DNA of 64,000 bases. Source: Chloroflexia bacterium SDU3-3. GTDB taxonomy: Bacteria > Chloroflexota > Chloroflexia > Chloroflexales > Roseiflexaceae. The stretch's first letter is position 1. Each line of letters opens with the position of its first letter. The notes beneath the pieces are model-generated. The model was not told the origin of the DNA and made no database searches. It worked only from the letters and a program-made list of their open reading frames with translations. Shown piece after piece: positions 25,481 through 32,710 of this stretch. The stretch spans positions 411,899-475,898 of the forward strand of contig WBOU01000005.1 in NCBI GenBank assembly GCA_009268125.1. Direction: 5' to 3'. Both the position numbers and the translations under genes were made by a program.

Positions 25481-25482
25481 CA

Positions 25483-25515
25483 AAGGGGGCGAGGCCGTGC
25501 AGGCCTCGCCCCCTT
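25483..25515. terminator. Bidirectional terminator hairpin
   Basis: A 14-bp perfect stem (AAGGGGGCGAGGCC / GGCCTCGCCCCCTT) with a 5-nt loop, placed between the convergent glycosyltransferase and phasin genes. Confidence 0.8.
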
Positions 25516-25526
25516 CTGCACATGCG

Positions 25527-25928
25527 CTAGTGCTGGTCGCCGCCGCTCTTCAGCGCCGCGATCTGGGCATTCAGCTCGGCGATCTTGGCCGTCAGCTCGT
25601 CGATCTCGCGCTTGCTGGGGATATTCAGCCGCCCGAGCACCTGCTCGATGCCCTGCTCGATCTGGCGATTCAGGTGCGTGCCGCCCTGCTCGGCCTCGGC
25701 CCGCGTTGCGCGCAGCCGCTGGCCCAGCTCGCTCGTCAGGCGCTCGCCCTCTTTCTGGGCCAGCTCGCCGCGCTCCACCAGCTGGTCGATCACCTTCTCG
25801 GCCTCGTCGCGGGTGATGGCCACCGCGCCGATGCTGGCCAGCACCAGCCTGCGCACGCCATCGAACAGCGAGGGCGCGTGGCCAGCGGGCTGCGCGGATG
25901 TCACCTTGACCTCGACTTCTTCGCTCAT
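25527..25928 (-). CDS. Phasin-family (polyhydroxyalkanoate granule-associated) protein
   Basis: 133 aa, hydrophilic and almost wholly helical. RRLVLASIGAVAITRDEAEK, VIDQLVERGELAQKEG and the C-terminal NIPSKREIDELTAKIAELNAQI coiled coil are the usual PhaF/PhaI-like phasin signature. Such proteins coat PHA granules and influence their size. No phaC or phaE gene is in the window. It starts at 25928 and stands alone, convergent with the glycosyltransferase. Confidence 0.85.
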   Translation of the reverse strand: MSEEVEVKVTSAQPAGHAPSLFDGVRRLVLASIGAVAITRDEAEKVIDQLVERGELAQKEGERLTSELGQRLRATRAEAEQGGTHLNRQIEQGIEQVLGRLNIPSKREIDELTAKIAELNAQIAALKSGGDQH

Positions 25929-26132
25929 TGGTGTCGCTCCTTATCTCTGCCGCATAGGCTATCGGCGGTATGACGCAGTGCGTTATACGGCAGTATAGCA
26001 CGCCGCCTAGGCCGAGTCAACGGCCCGATGAAAGCGGGGCAGCTTGCTTTCTCCTGCAAAATATCTACACCGCGCTCGCATGTCTTGCGCTATGATGAGC
26101 AAGAAACCGGCAAGCATGAAAGAGCAGGAGCT

Positions 26133-26942
26133 ATGACATACCGACTTCTGGCGCTGGATCTGGATGGGACGCTGCTCGACCAGCGTATGACGATCACCCC
26201 CGCTGTGCGGGCGGCGGCCAAGGCCGCCAGCGAGCGCGGCGTCACCATCACCATCGCCACCGGGCGCACCTTCCGCGCCACCCTGCCCTACGTCGAGGCG
26301 CTGGGCGTCAGCGGCCCCGTGATCTGCTACCAGGGCGGGGCGATCTTCGACTCGCAGAGCGGGGCTATGTCCAACCCGGTGTATGTGCCAGCCGCGCTGG
26401 CCGCCCAGGGCGCGCAGATGATGCTTGAGCGCGGGCTGTTCTGCCTGATCTACGCCGACGAGAAGATCTATATCGCCGACGACACCCGCCCCGAGCTAGC
26501 CTACTACCGCAGCTTCCACCCCGAGGGCCTCGACCTGGTGGTCGCGCCCGACCTGCCCGCCGTGGCCCACCACGCGGGCGTGCTCAAGGTGCAGTTCACC
26601 GCCGAGCCAGCGGTGATCGACCGCTTCCAGCCCGACTTCCAGGCCGCCTTCCAGGGCCAGCTGGATGTGCTGCGCTCGCACGACCACTACCTTGAGCTGA
26701 TCCCCCAGAACATCAGCAAGGGCACCGCCCTTGAGGCGCTGGCCCGCGATCTCGGCATCCCGCGCGAGCAGGTGATGGCCATCGGCGACCACATGAACGA
26801 TATCGAGATGATCCGCTGGGCCGGGCTGGGGCTGGCCATGGGCAACGGCGCGCCTGAGGCCCACGCCGCCGCCAAGGCCGTCATCCCCACCGTGGCCGAG
26901 GACGGCGTGGCCTGGGCCATCCAGCGCTACATCCTCGGCTAG
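26133..26942 (+). CDS. Cof-type HAD-superfamily phosphatase
   Basis: 269 aa. HAD motifs: I, LALDLDGTLLD (nucleophile D8-D10 region); II, ITIATGRTF; III/K, ISKGTALEALARDLGI; IV, AIGDHMNDIEMIRWAGLGLAMGNG. A type II cap lies between. These hydrolases act on sugar phosphates, FMN or pyridoxal phosphate, and specificity cannot be read here. The start at 26133 puts motif I at the N-terminus as usual, with CAGGAG just upstream; the longer frame from 26028 has no site. Confidence 0.92.
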   Translation: MTYRLLALDLDGTLLDQRMTITPAVRAAAKAASERGVTITIATGRTFRATLPYVEALGVSGPVICYQGGAIFDSQSGAMSNPVYVPAALAAQGAQMMLERGLFCLIYADEKIYIADDTRPELAYYRSFHPEGLDLVVAPDLPAVAHHAGVLKVQFTAEPAVIDRFQPDFQAAFQGQLDVLRSHDHYLELIPQNISKGTALEALARDLGIPREQVMAIGDHMNDIEMIRWAGLGLAMGNGAPEAHAAAKAVIPTVAEDGVAWAIQRYILG

Positions 26943-26957
26943 GGCAGCCCACCCGAG

Positions 26958-27084
26958 CGCACGATCGTGCGGGGGGCCATGTGCCCCCACCGCCCCATGG
27001 TTATGGTTACAGTCTAGAGACAGGCATTTTCTATCATGCAGTAGGTGAAAGCCCCTACCCTATGTACGCCGGGCGCGTACCATA
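26958..27084. promoter_or_regulatory. Inverted repeats upstream of the STAS gene pair
   Basis: A perfect 14-bp palindrome CGCACGATCGTGCG (26958-26971) is followed by a GGGGG/CCCCC foldback. A second inverted repeat, TATGTACGC / GCGTACCATA around CGGGC, ends about 28 bp before the STAS gene start. The first may end the HAD transcript; the second could be an operator. Confidence 0.4.
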
Positions 27085-27112
27085 GCTACCTGGCGCGCGG
27101 AAAGACCATCCC

Positions 27113-28183
27113 ATGACAGAATCACCCCAGGAAACCTACGAGATCGAGCTTCAGAACGCATCATTTCAGTGGCAGCTTGGCCAGGGCCAGCTCCACTTCT
27201 TTGGCCTGCCCGCCGTCCTTTTCTGGCTCAACCCCTCCATGCTGGACATGCTTCAGCCCTTCGCCAGCGAGGTCGGCACCCCGCTCTTCCGCCTGCTGAT
27301 CGCCGAGCGCGCCAGCCGTGGGACCGACTCCGACTACCACGCCATGGTCACCACGCTCGGCAGCACCTTCGAGGAGGGGTTTCTTGCCTGGGGCCGCGCG
27401 GTGTCCGCCGCTGGCTGGGGGGCCTTCGAGCTGCACCACTACGACACCCAGCGCCGCGAGGCCACCGTGGTGGTACGCAACCCCTGGGAGCTGCAGATGC
27501 AGCAGGGGCAGGCGCAGCAGTGGGGCTGCCCCTTCCTACAGGGCAAGCTGATCGGCATCTTCTCGCATGCGCTTGGTATCACATGCTGGGCCGACGAGGA
27601 GTTCATCGACGTGGAGGGCCAGCCTGCGGTGCGCTTCCACCTCCGCGCGTCGGCCACTACCATCACCGGCGAGATGGCCCGCCTGCGCGAGCAGCGCATC
27701 CGCCACGAGCAGCAGCACCTGGCCGCCGAGATCCAGCGGGTCGCGCAGCAGCTACAGGAGGCGCAGCAGGAGCAGGTGCGCATCCAAGAGCAGGCGCTAC
27801 AGACTCAGGCGGCGCTGATCGCCGAGCTGTCGACGCCGCTCATCCCAATCACCGACCATGTGGTGATGATGCCGCTGATCGGGCATATGGACTCGCAGCG
27901 GGCGCAGCGCGTGATCGATACGCTGCTGCAGGGTATCTCGCAGCAACAGGCGGCCTTTGCCATCCTCGATATCACCGGGCTACCGATTGTCGACACTGGC
28001 GTAGCAAATATCCTACTGCAGGCGGCGCAGGCCGTGCAGCTGCTGGGCACCACCATGATCATCACCGGCATCCGCCCCGAGGTGGCGCAGACGCTGGTGG
28101 GGCTGGGGGCCGACCTCGGCAAGATCATCACGCTCAGCTCGCTGCAGAGCGGCATCGCCTACGCGCTTCGCCAGACCAGCTAG
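27113..28183 (+). CDS. STAS-domain (RsbR-like) regulator with unrecognised N-terminal sensor domain
   Basis: 356 aa. Residues about 1-190 form a globular domain with WGAFELHHYDTQRREATVVVRN and a Cys/Trp-rich end, reminiscent of V4R or heme-NO-binding-like domains, but not assigned. A Gln/Glu-rich coiled coil (about 195-240) leads to a C-terminal STAS domain with AILDITGLPIVDTGVANILLQA and MIITGIRPEVAQTLVGLG. The DITG threonine is the residue that RsbT-type kinases phosphorylate in RsbR. It would relay a stress signal in a stressosome-like complex. It lies 54 bp upstream of a second STAS gene. Confidence 0.83.
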   Translation: MTESPQETYEIELQNASFQWQLGQGQLHFFGLPAVLFWLNPSMLDMLQPFASEVGTPLFRLLIAERASRGTDSDYHAMVTTLGSTFEEGFLAWGRAVSAAGWGAFELHHYDTQRREATVVVRNPWELQMQQGQAQQWGCPFLQGKLIGIFSHALGITCWADEEFIDVEGQPAVRFHLRASATTITGEMARLREQRIRHEQQHLAAEIQRVAQQLQEAQQEQVRIQEQALQTQAALIAELSTPLIPITDHVVMMPLIGHMDSQRAQRVIDTLLQGISQQQAAFAILDITGLPIVDTGVANILLQAAQAVQLLGTTMIITGIRPEVAQTLVGLGADLGKIITLSSLQSGIAYALRQTS

Positions 28184-28237
28184 CCATCATTTCAACCACG
28201 CTCTCTGAACCAGAGCGATGAAGAGGACGATCGCCCT

Positions 28238-29077
28238 ATGAGCGCTCAGCTTATCCACAGCAGCATACCGGCCCAGATCTTCAAGGCCCTGTTCGAGCAA
28301 TCGCCCATAGCATCCAGCCTGTTCGACCGCGAAGGGCTGTTTGTGGCCATGAACGCGGCCAACGCCCACATCTTCCAGTTGGACCCGCAGCAGGTGCTGG
28401 GGCAGTTCAACATGATCACCGACCCACAGCTGGCCGCCGGTGGCTCCGCCGAGCGCCACCGCCGCGTGATGGCGGGCGAGATTGTGGTGGTGCCTGCGCA
28501 CTCTTTTGATGCGCGGGCGGTAGGCGGGGCCGAGGAATGCTGGGTCGAGGCGATCTACGCCCCGCTGCGCGATGCCGAGGGTGTGGTCACGCACCTCATG
28601 GCCTTCCTGCGCGATGTGACCCAAGAGGTGCAGCAAAATAAAGAGATCGAGCGGGCGCGCAGCGAGATCCAGGCCCAGCAGTCGATCATCGAGTCGCTGG
28701 CCACGCCGGTCATCCAGGTGTGGGATGGCATCCTGGCGATGCCGCTGGTGGGCGCGATCAACAGCCAGCGTGCGATGTACATCACCGAGACGCTGCTCAC
28801 CGCCATCTCGGAAAACCAGGCCGACTGCGCGATCATCGACATCACGGGCATTGCGGTGGTGGATACCCAGGTGGGCTTCTACATCCTGCAGGCGGCCCAG
28901 GCCGCCAAGCTACTAGGCTGCGATGTGGCGCTGGTGGGCATCGGTGCCGAGATCGCGCAGACGCTCATCCATCTGGGCATCGATATGCAGTCGATCACCA
29001 CGCTGGCAAACCTGCAGGCAGGCATCGAGTGGGCTTTCATACGCCACGGCATGCGCGTGGTGTGCGATAACGCCTAG
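28238..29077 (+). CDS. PAS-STAS (RsbR-like) regulator
   Basis: 279 aa. An N-terminal PAS domain (about 15-125; LFEQSPIASSLFDREG, VEAIYAPLRDAEG, FLRDVTQE) is joined by a short helix to a STAS domain (about 150-270) with AIIDITGIAVVDTQVGF and ALVGIGAEIAQTLIHLGID. The DITG threonine for phosphorylation is present. It shares the STAS half with the gene before it but has a different sensor half, and both are probably in one transcript. No RsbT/RsbS-like gene is in the window. Confidence 0.88.
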   Translation: MSAQLIHSSIPAQIFKALFEQSPIASSLFDREGLFVAMNAANAHIFQLDPQQVLGQFNMITDPQLAAGGSAERHRRVMAGEIVVVPAHSFDARAVGGAEECWVEAIYAPLRDAEGVVTHLMAFLRDVTQEVQQNKEIERARSEIQAQQSIIESLATPVIQVWDGILAMPLVGAINSQRAMYITETLLTAISENQADCAIIDITGIAVVDTQVGFYILQAAQAAKLLGCDVALVGIGAEIAQTLIHLGIDMQSITTLANLQAGIEWAFIRHGMRVVCDNA

Positions 29078-29102
29078 CGGACGACACGCAACCGACACAG
29101 CG

Positions 29103-29134
29103 ACACCCCTAGGCGCAGTGCCGCCCAGGGGTGT
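29103..29134. terminator. Bidirectional hairpin between STAS and TetR genes
   Basis: 13-bp stem ACACCCCTAGGCG / CGCCCAGGGGTGT with one wobble pair; pairing continues imperfectly outward to about 29093-29143. It sits between convergent genes. Confidence 0.75.
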
Positions 29135-29156
29135 TGCTATGTCGAGGCCAAGCGGC

Positions 29157-29783
29157 CTATGGGGCGGCGCTGCGGCTGGCCTGAGCGCCCAGCAGGATAT
29201 AGCGCAGCCCCATGCTGAAGCTGGCCTGGGCATCGTCGGCCTCATCCCGGCCTGCGATCGCCGCCGCCAGCGCGGGGTGGTGCGGCCCCGCCGCCTGAAG
29301 CTGGGCGAGCGTGTCGGGCGCTGGCCCGGCCTGCTCCTCGATCACAAAGCCAAAGGTGTAGCTCACCACCGTTTGGCAGAGCCAGCGCGCCTCGTCGAAC
29401 GAGAAGCCCTGGGCCTGCAGCGTATCGATGATGCATGCCAGCAGCTGGGCAAGCGTGACAGCGCGGTGCAGGTGCGCCCCAGCCACCACTCGCCCGCCCT
29501 CGCGGTAGGCCAGCATGGCCCGCCGCAGCCGATGCGCGATTGCGGCCAGCCAGCCAGCCCAGGCCAGCCCTGGCGCTGGCGGCTGCATGTCGGTGAACTC
29601 TTCGGCCAGGATGGTGTTGGCCATCTCATCAAGCAGATCGTGCTTGTTTTTAACATGCCAGTACAGCCCGCCCACATGCACATCGAGCCGCGCCGCGACC
29701 TTGCGCACCGTCACGCCATCAAGGCCATCGCTATTCAGCAGCTGCAGCGCAGCCGCCACAATCTGTGCGCGTTGTAGGGTCAT
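29157..29783 (-). CDS. TetR-family repressor (TetR class, tetracyclin repressor-like C-terminal domain)
   Basis: 208 aa. The N-terminal helix-turn-helix VTVRKVAARLDVHVGGLYWHVKNKHDLLDEM (about 24-55) is typical of the TetR(B/D) class, and the rest fits TetR_C: RVVAGAHLH, LCQTVVSYTFGFVIEEQ. It should repress its own gene and the divergent SnoaL-like gene through two adjacent palindromes at 29816-29845. The ATG at 29783 lies inside the short divergent promoter region. The inducer is unknown. Confidence 0.92.
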   Translation of the reverse strand: MTLQRAQIVAAALQLLNSDGLDGVTVRKVAARLDVHVGGLYWHVKNKHDLLDEMANTILAEEFTDMQPPAPGLAWAGWLAAIAHRLRRAMLAYREGGRVVAGAHLHRAVTLAQLLACIIDTLQAQGFSFDEARWLCQTVVSYTFGFVIEEQAGPAPDTLAQLQAAGPHHPALAAAIAGRDEADDAQASFSMGLRYILLGAQASRSAAP

Positions 29784-29788
29784 AGTAC

Positions 29789-29845
29789 TTGACAGTATAG
29801 CATCAATGGTCTATCTTGAACATTGTTCAATTGAGCACTGTTCAA
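29789..29845 (+). promoter_or_regulatory. Divergent promoter with two tandem 15-bp operators
   Basis: Rightward promoter: TTGACA (29789-29794), 17-bp spacer, TATCTT (29812-29817). Directly on its -10/+1 lie TTGAACATTGTTCAA (29816-29830), a perfect 7-1-7 palindrome, and, with no gap, TTGAGCACTGTTCAA (29831-29845), the same with one mismatch. A leftward -10 (TATACT, 29797-29802 on the minus strand) places its -35 over the first operator, so one repressor could block both directions. Confidence 0.75.
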
Positions 29846-29884
29846 CTTCTAACCATCGCACAGCATTTGGAAAGAGGGGTCTGC

Positions 29885-30361
29885 ATGGAAGATCTGAAGA
29901 AACTGCTGCACAGCGCCGCAATCACCGATCTGCTCAACCGCTACTTTGTAGCGCTGGATGAGCGCCAGTTCGAGCCAGCGTCTATGCGGCAGATCTTTGC
30001 CGAGGGCGCGCTGGTACAGCGGCCCAACCGCACTACCATGCGTGGGCCAGAGGCGATCGGCCAGAGCCACAGCCAGAGCTTCTGCCGCTTCCGCGCCACC
30101 CAGCATCTGCCGAGCGGCCATATGATCACGCTCACCAGCGACGCTACGGCCCAGTTTCGCGTAAATGTGGTGGCCATGCACCTCTGGGCGGCGGGCGCGG
30201 GCGACCCAAGCGCCAACCCAGACGATAACTATTTTCTGGCCGGTGCGGTGCTAGAGGGCGAGGCCGCGCTCGGGCAGGATGGCTGGCGGATCGTGCGGCA
30301 GAGCAGCCGCGCGGTCTGGCGGCAGGGCACTGGGTTCCAGCAGATGCTGGCCACGCAATAG
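29885..30361 (+). CDS. SnoaL-like / NTF2-fold protein
   Basis: 158 aa. AITDLLNRYFVALDERQFE at the start, then FAEGALVQRPNR and a C-terminal DGWRIVRQSSRAVWRQG strand pattern are typical of SnoaL_4-type NTF2-fold proteins, which include small cyclases, dehydratases and hydrolases. ATG 29885 follows GAGGGG. It is divergent from, and probably controlled by, the TetR repressor. Its substrate may be related to the TetR inducer, for example in detoxification of an aromatic or polyketide compound; that is inference. Confidence 0.82.
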   Translation: MEDLKKLLHSAAITDLLNRYFVALDERQFEPASMRQIFAEGALVQRPNRTTMRGPEAIGQSHSQSFCRFRATQHLPSGHMITLTSDATAQFRVNVVAMHLWAAGAGDPSANPDDNYFLAGAVLEGEAALGQDGWRIVRQSSRAVWRQGTGFQQMLATQ

Positions 30362-30384
30362 GCAGGATGGGGAAAGAAAAACCA

Positions 30385-30417
30385 AGAACCCCGCCCAGCA
30401 ACGCTGAACGGGGTTCT
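30385..30417 (-). terminator. Rho-independent terminator of the tRNA cluster
   Basis: Stem AGAACCCCG / CGGGGTTCT with a GC-containing loop; on the minus strand it is followed by TGGTTTTTC. It lies 6 bp past the CCA end of tRNA-Phe. Confidence 0.8.
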
Positions 30418-30422
30418 CTTTT

Positions 30423-30498
30423 TGGTGCCACAGCCCGGGCTCGAACCGGGGACCCTAGCATTTTCAGTGCTATGCTCTACCAACTGAGCTACCGTGGC
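30423..30498 (-). tRNA. tRNA-Phe (GAA)
   Basis: Cloverleaf on the minus strand: acceptor GCCACGG paired with CTGTGGC, D arm GCTCAGTTGGTAGAGC, anticodon loop CTGAAAA (GAA), T arm GGTTCGAGCC, and CCA encoded. Third tRNA of the Leu-Val-Phe cluster. Confidence 0.96.
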
Positions 30499-30509
30499 AA
30501 AATGCTTAC

Positions 30510-30585
30510 TGGTGGGCGATGACGGGCTCGAACCGCCGACACCCTCGGTGTAAGCGAGGTGCTCTACCAACTGAGCTAATCGCCC
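30510..30585 (-). tRNA. tRNA-Val (TAC)
   Basis: Minus strand. Acceptor GGGCGAT pairs with ATCGCCC, D arm GCTCAGTTGGTAGAGC, anticodon stem CCTCG/CGAGG with loop CTTACAC (TAC), T arm GGTTCGAGCC, and CCA encoded. Confidence 0.96.
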
Positions 30586-30594
30586 TTTTTGGTT

Positions 30595-30681
30595 TGGTGC
30601 CGAGGAAGGGACTTGAACCCTTACGAGATTGCTCTCACTACCCCCTCAAAGTAGCGCGTCTGCCAATTCCGCCACCTCGGC
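30595..30681 (-). tRNA. tRNA-Leu (GAG)
   Basis: Minus strand, class II tRNA with a long variable arm. Acceptor GCCGAGG pairs with CCTCGGC, anticodon stem CTACT/GGTAG with loop TTGAGGG (GAG), T arm GGGTTCAAGTCCC, and CCA encoded. Confidence 0.95.
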
Positions 30682-30861
30682 ACAACGTTGCGTATTATAC
30701 ACAGGTCGCTAGGGTTTGTCAAATCGGGCGCAACAAGCGCATGCGCGCCAGCGTCGGATGCGCATGCGGAGGGATCTTGTAGTATAGTTCCCCGCACACA
30801 GCGCTATTCATTCCACGTGCGCGCCAGCGGGCAGCCGCGACCGCGCCTGAAAGGAACGACC

Positions 30862-32034
30862 TTGGCGATAAGACAAAAAGACGATATGCGCCGACTCGGC
30901 GCTATTCTGCTTCTGGGTGCGGCGGCGGGCTTTGGGGTGCGCTATGTGCTCTCGCGGCCAGTGCCGAGGGCGGCGGGGCAGTCGCCCCTGGTCGATTGGG
31001 AGCAGGCCCGCAGCGTGGCGCTGCGGCTCTCGCGCTGGGAGCAGGCCCCGATCGACAACCGCGCCGCCCGCCGCGACCAGTACGCCCGCCTCGTGGCCCA
31101 GAGCGAGCCGCTGATCGCCAGCTATATGGGCGTGGATCTGCCCGCCCCCGTGGACAAGCTGTTTGTGGTCGACCGGCGCGACTGGATGCTGGCCAACTTC
31201 ACCTCGTTCCAGTATGTGCTGGAGCCGGTGGAGGAGCTGTACACCCAGGTCGCCCGCCAGCAGGCCGCCAGCACCGTGATGGGCGCAATCAACCGCAAGA
31301 TGATCGGCGCGCAGATGGGCGTGCTGCTGGGCTTTCTGGCCCAGCGGGTGCTCGGCCAGTACGATCTGAGCCTGTTCTCGCCCGACCCCGAGATGCGCGG
31401 CTCGCTCTACTTTGTTGAGCCGAACATCCAGCGCGTGCAGCAGCAGCTGGGCCTAAGCGACGAAGAGTTCCGCCTGTGGATCGCGCTACACGAGACCACC
31501 CACGTCTTCCAGTTCGAGGCCTTCCCGTGGGTGCGGCCCTACTTCAACCAGCTGCTGCGCGAGTTTCTGGGCGGCGTGTCCGACCAGCTCGCGGGCATGA
31601 AGCAGGGGCTGTCGCACCTGGCCAGCCAGCTGATGGGCGGCAAGGCCGACCGCGAGCACTGGATCGAGGCGGTGCTGACCCCGCAGCAGCGCGAGGTGTT
31701 CGACCGCATCCAGGCGCTTATGTCGATCGTCGAGGGCTACTCGAACCATGTGATGAATGCGATCGGCGAGCAGCTGCTGCCCAGCTTCAACGAGATCGAG
31801 CGGCGCATGGCCGAGCGCAAGAAGACCCGCCCGCTGTTCGAGGAGCTGTTCAATCGGATCACCGGCATGGATCTGAAGATGGCGCAATACCAGCAGGGCG
31901 AGGCCTTTATCAACGCGGTGGTGGCCGAGCGCGGCGTGGCCTTCGCCAACCGCGTGTGGGCGCGGCCCGAGAACCTGCCGACCATGCGGGAGCTGCGCAA
32001 CCCCCAGGAGTGGATCGCCCGCATCGAATCCTAA
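30862..32034 (+). CDS. Zinc-dependent metalloprotease-like protein (DUF2342/F420-associated family)
   Basis: 390 aa from TTG 30862, which has AAAGGA 6 nt upstream; the next choice is ATG 30886, without a site. A short hydrophobic N-terminal segment (AILLLGAAAGFGVRYVL) could anchor it. The zinc motif is LWIALHETTHVFQFEAFPW (HExxH), with a distal glutamate in LMSIVEGYSNHVMN. This set is that of a family annotated as putative hydrolases or coenzyme-F420-linked metalloproteases in Actinobacteria and Chloroflexota. Protease activity has not been shown for the family generally. Confidence 0.85.
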   Translation: MAIRQKDDMRRLGAILLLGAAAGFGVRYVLSRPVPRAAGQSPLVDWEQARSVALRLSRWEQAPIDNRAARRDQYARLVAQSEPLIASYMGVDLPAPVDKLFVVDRRDWMLANFTSFQYVLEPVEELYTQVARQQAASTVMGAINRKMIGAQMGVLLGFLAQRVLGQYDLSLFSPDPEMRGSLYFVEPNIQRVQQQLGLSDEEFRLWIALHETTHVFQFEAFPWVRPYFNQLLREFLGGVSDQLAGMKQGLSHLASQLMGGKADREHWIEAVLTPQQREVFDRIQALMSIVEGYSNHVMNAIGEQLLPSFNEIERRMAERKKTRPLFEELFNRITGMDLKMAQYQQGEAFINAVVAERGVAFANRVWARPENLPTMRELRNPQEWIARIES

Positions 32035-32054
32035 CTACCCATCGAACACCAAAA

Positions 32055-32082
32055 GAGCGGGGTGGCGCACGCCACCCCGCTC
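32055..32082. terminator. Bidirectional terminator hairpin
   Basis: 13-bp perfect stem GAGCGGGGTGGCG / CGCCACCCCGCTC with a 2-nt loop, preceded by AAAA (a T-run for the minus strand), between the convergent metalloprotease and HD genes. Confidence 0.8.
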
Positions 32083-32100
32083 GGCATTGCCGCGCGGGCG

Positions 32101-32703
32101 CTACAGCGGCTGGCCGCCCGCCTCGGCGGCGGCGGATGCCAGAAAGGCCTGGAGCAGCGCCACCAGCGGCTGGGCCTCGGCCCGCGCGGCCTCGCTGCAC
32201 AGCTGCTGGGGCAGCGAATCTACGTGCCGCCGCAGCTGCCCCAGCGCATCGGAAAAGGTGTGGTAGCGCGTGTCGCGGCCCACCTTGCTGACAGTGCGCA
32301 GGATGCCGACCGCGCCCAGCAGCTCCAGGATGTCGGCGTCGTGCAGCAGCACGCCCTCGAAGCTGGCCGGGCGCTGGTGCGGCAGGTGGTGCGCGATCAC
32401 GTGGGCCACGGCGTCGATCTTCCCAGGCGGGAAGCCCCACTGTCCAAGCAGCCCTGGCACCACCTGCAGCGCGTAGGCCACATTGTCCCAGCTGGCCAGC
32501 TCGTGCGGGTCGGCGGGGCGGTGGCCCAGGAACACGCCGATGTCGTGCAGCCAGGCGGCGGCGTAGAGCACATCGTCGTCGTAGGGCTGGCCCTGGGCCA
32601 GGCGGGCGGCGCGGGCATAGAGGCGCGGCTGGTGGCTGTACTTGTCGGGGGGCAGCGCCTGCTCGCGGATGTAGGCGGCGATGCGCTGGCGAACGTCGCT
32701 CAT
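32101..32703 (-). CDS. HD-domain phosphohydrolase
   Basis: 200 aa. HD motif AAAWLHDIGVFLGH (about 47-60), second metal histidines in VIAHHLPHQ (about 100) and LLHDADILELLGAVG (about 120) follow the order of the HD superfamily, as in YedJ/YfbR-like hydrolases acting on nucleotides or signalling molecules. Specificity is unknown. ATG 32703 is the start nearest the conserved domain, and the gene follows the Ser/Thr kinase gene by 7 bp, so they are probably co-transcribed. Confidence 0.88.
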   Translation of the reverse strand: MSDVRQRIAAYIREQALPPDKYSHQPRLYARAARLAQGQPYDDDVLYAAAWLHDIGVFLGHRPADPHELASWDNVAYALQVVPGLLGQWGFPPGKIDAVAHVIAHHLPHQRPASFEGVLLHDADILELLGAVGILRTVSKVGRDTRYHTFSDALGQLRRHVDSLPQQLCSEAARAEAQPLVALLQAFLASAAAEAGGQPL

Positions 32704-32710
32704 TGCCGCG

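Noticed and set aside
29816..29884. Earlier start (29816) for the SnoaL-like gene
   Set aside because: It would translate through the TetR operators and lacks a ribosome site; ATG 29885 has GAGGGG upstream and matches the domain start.
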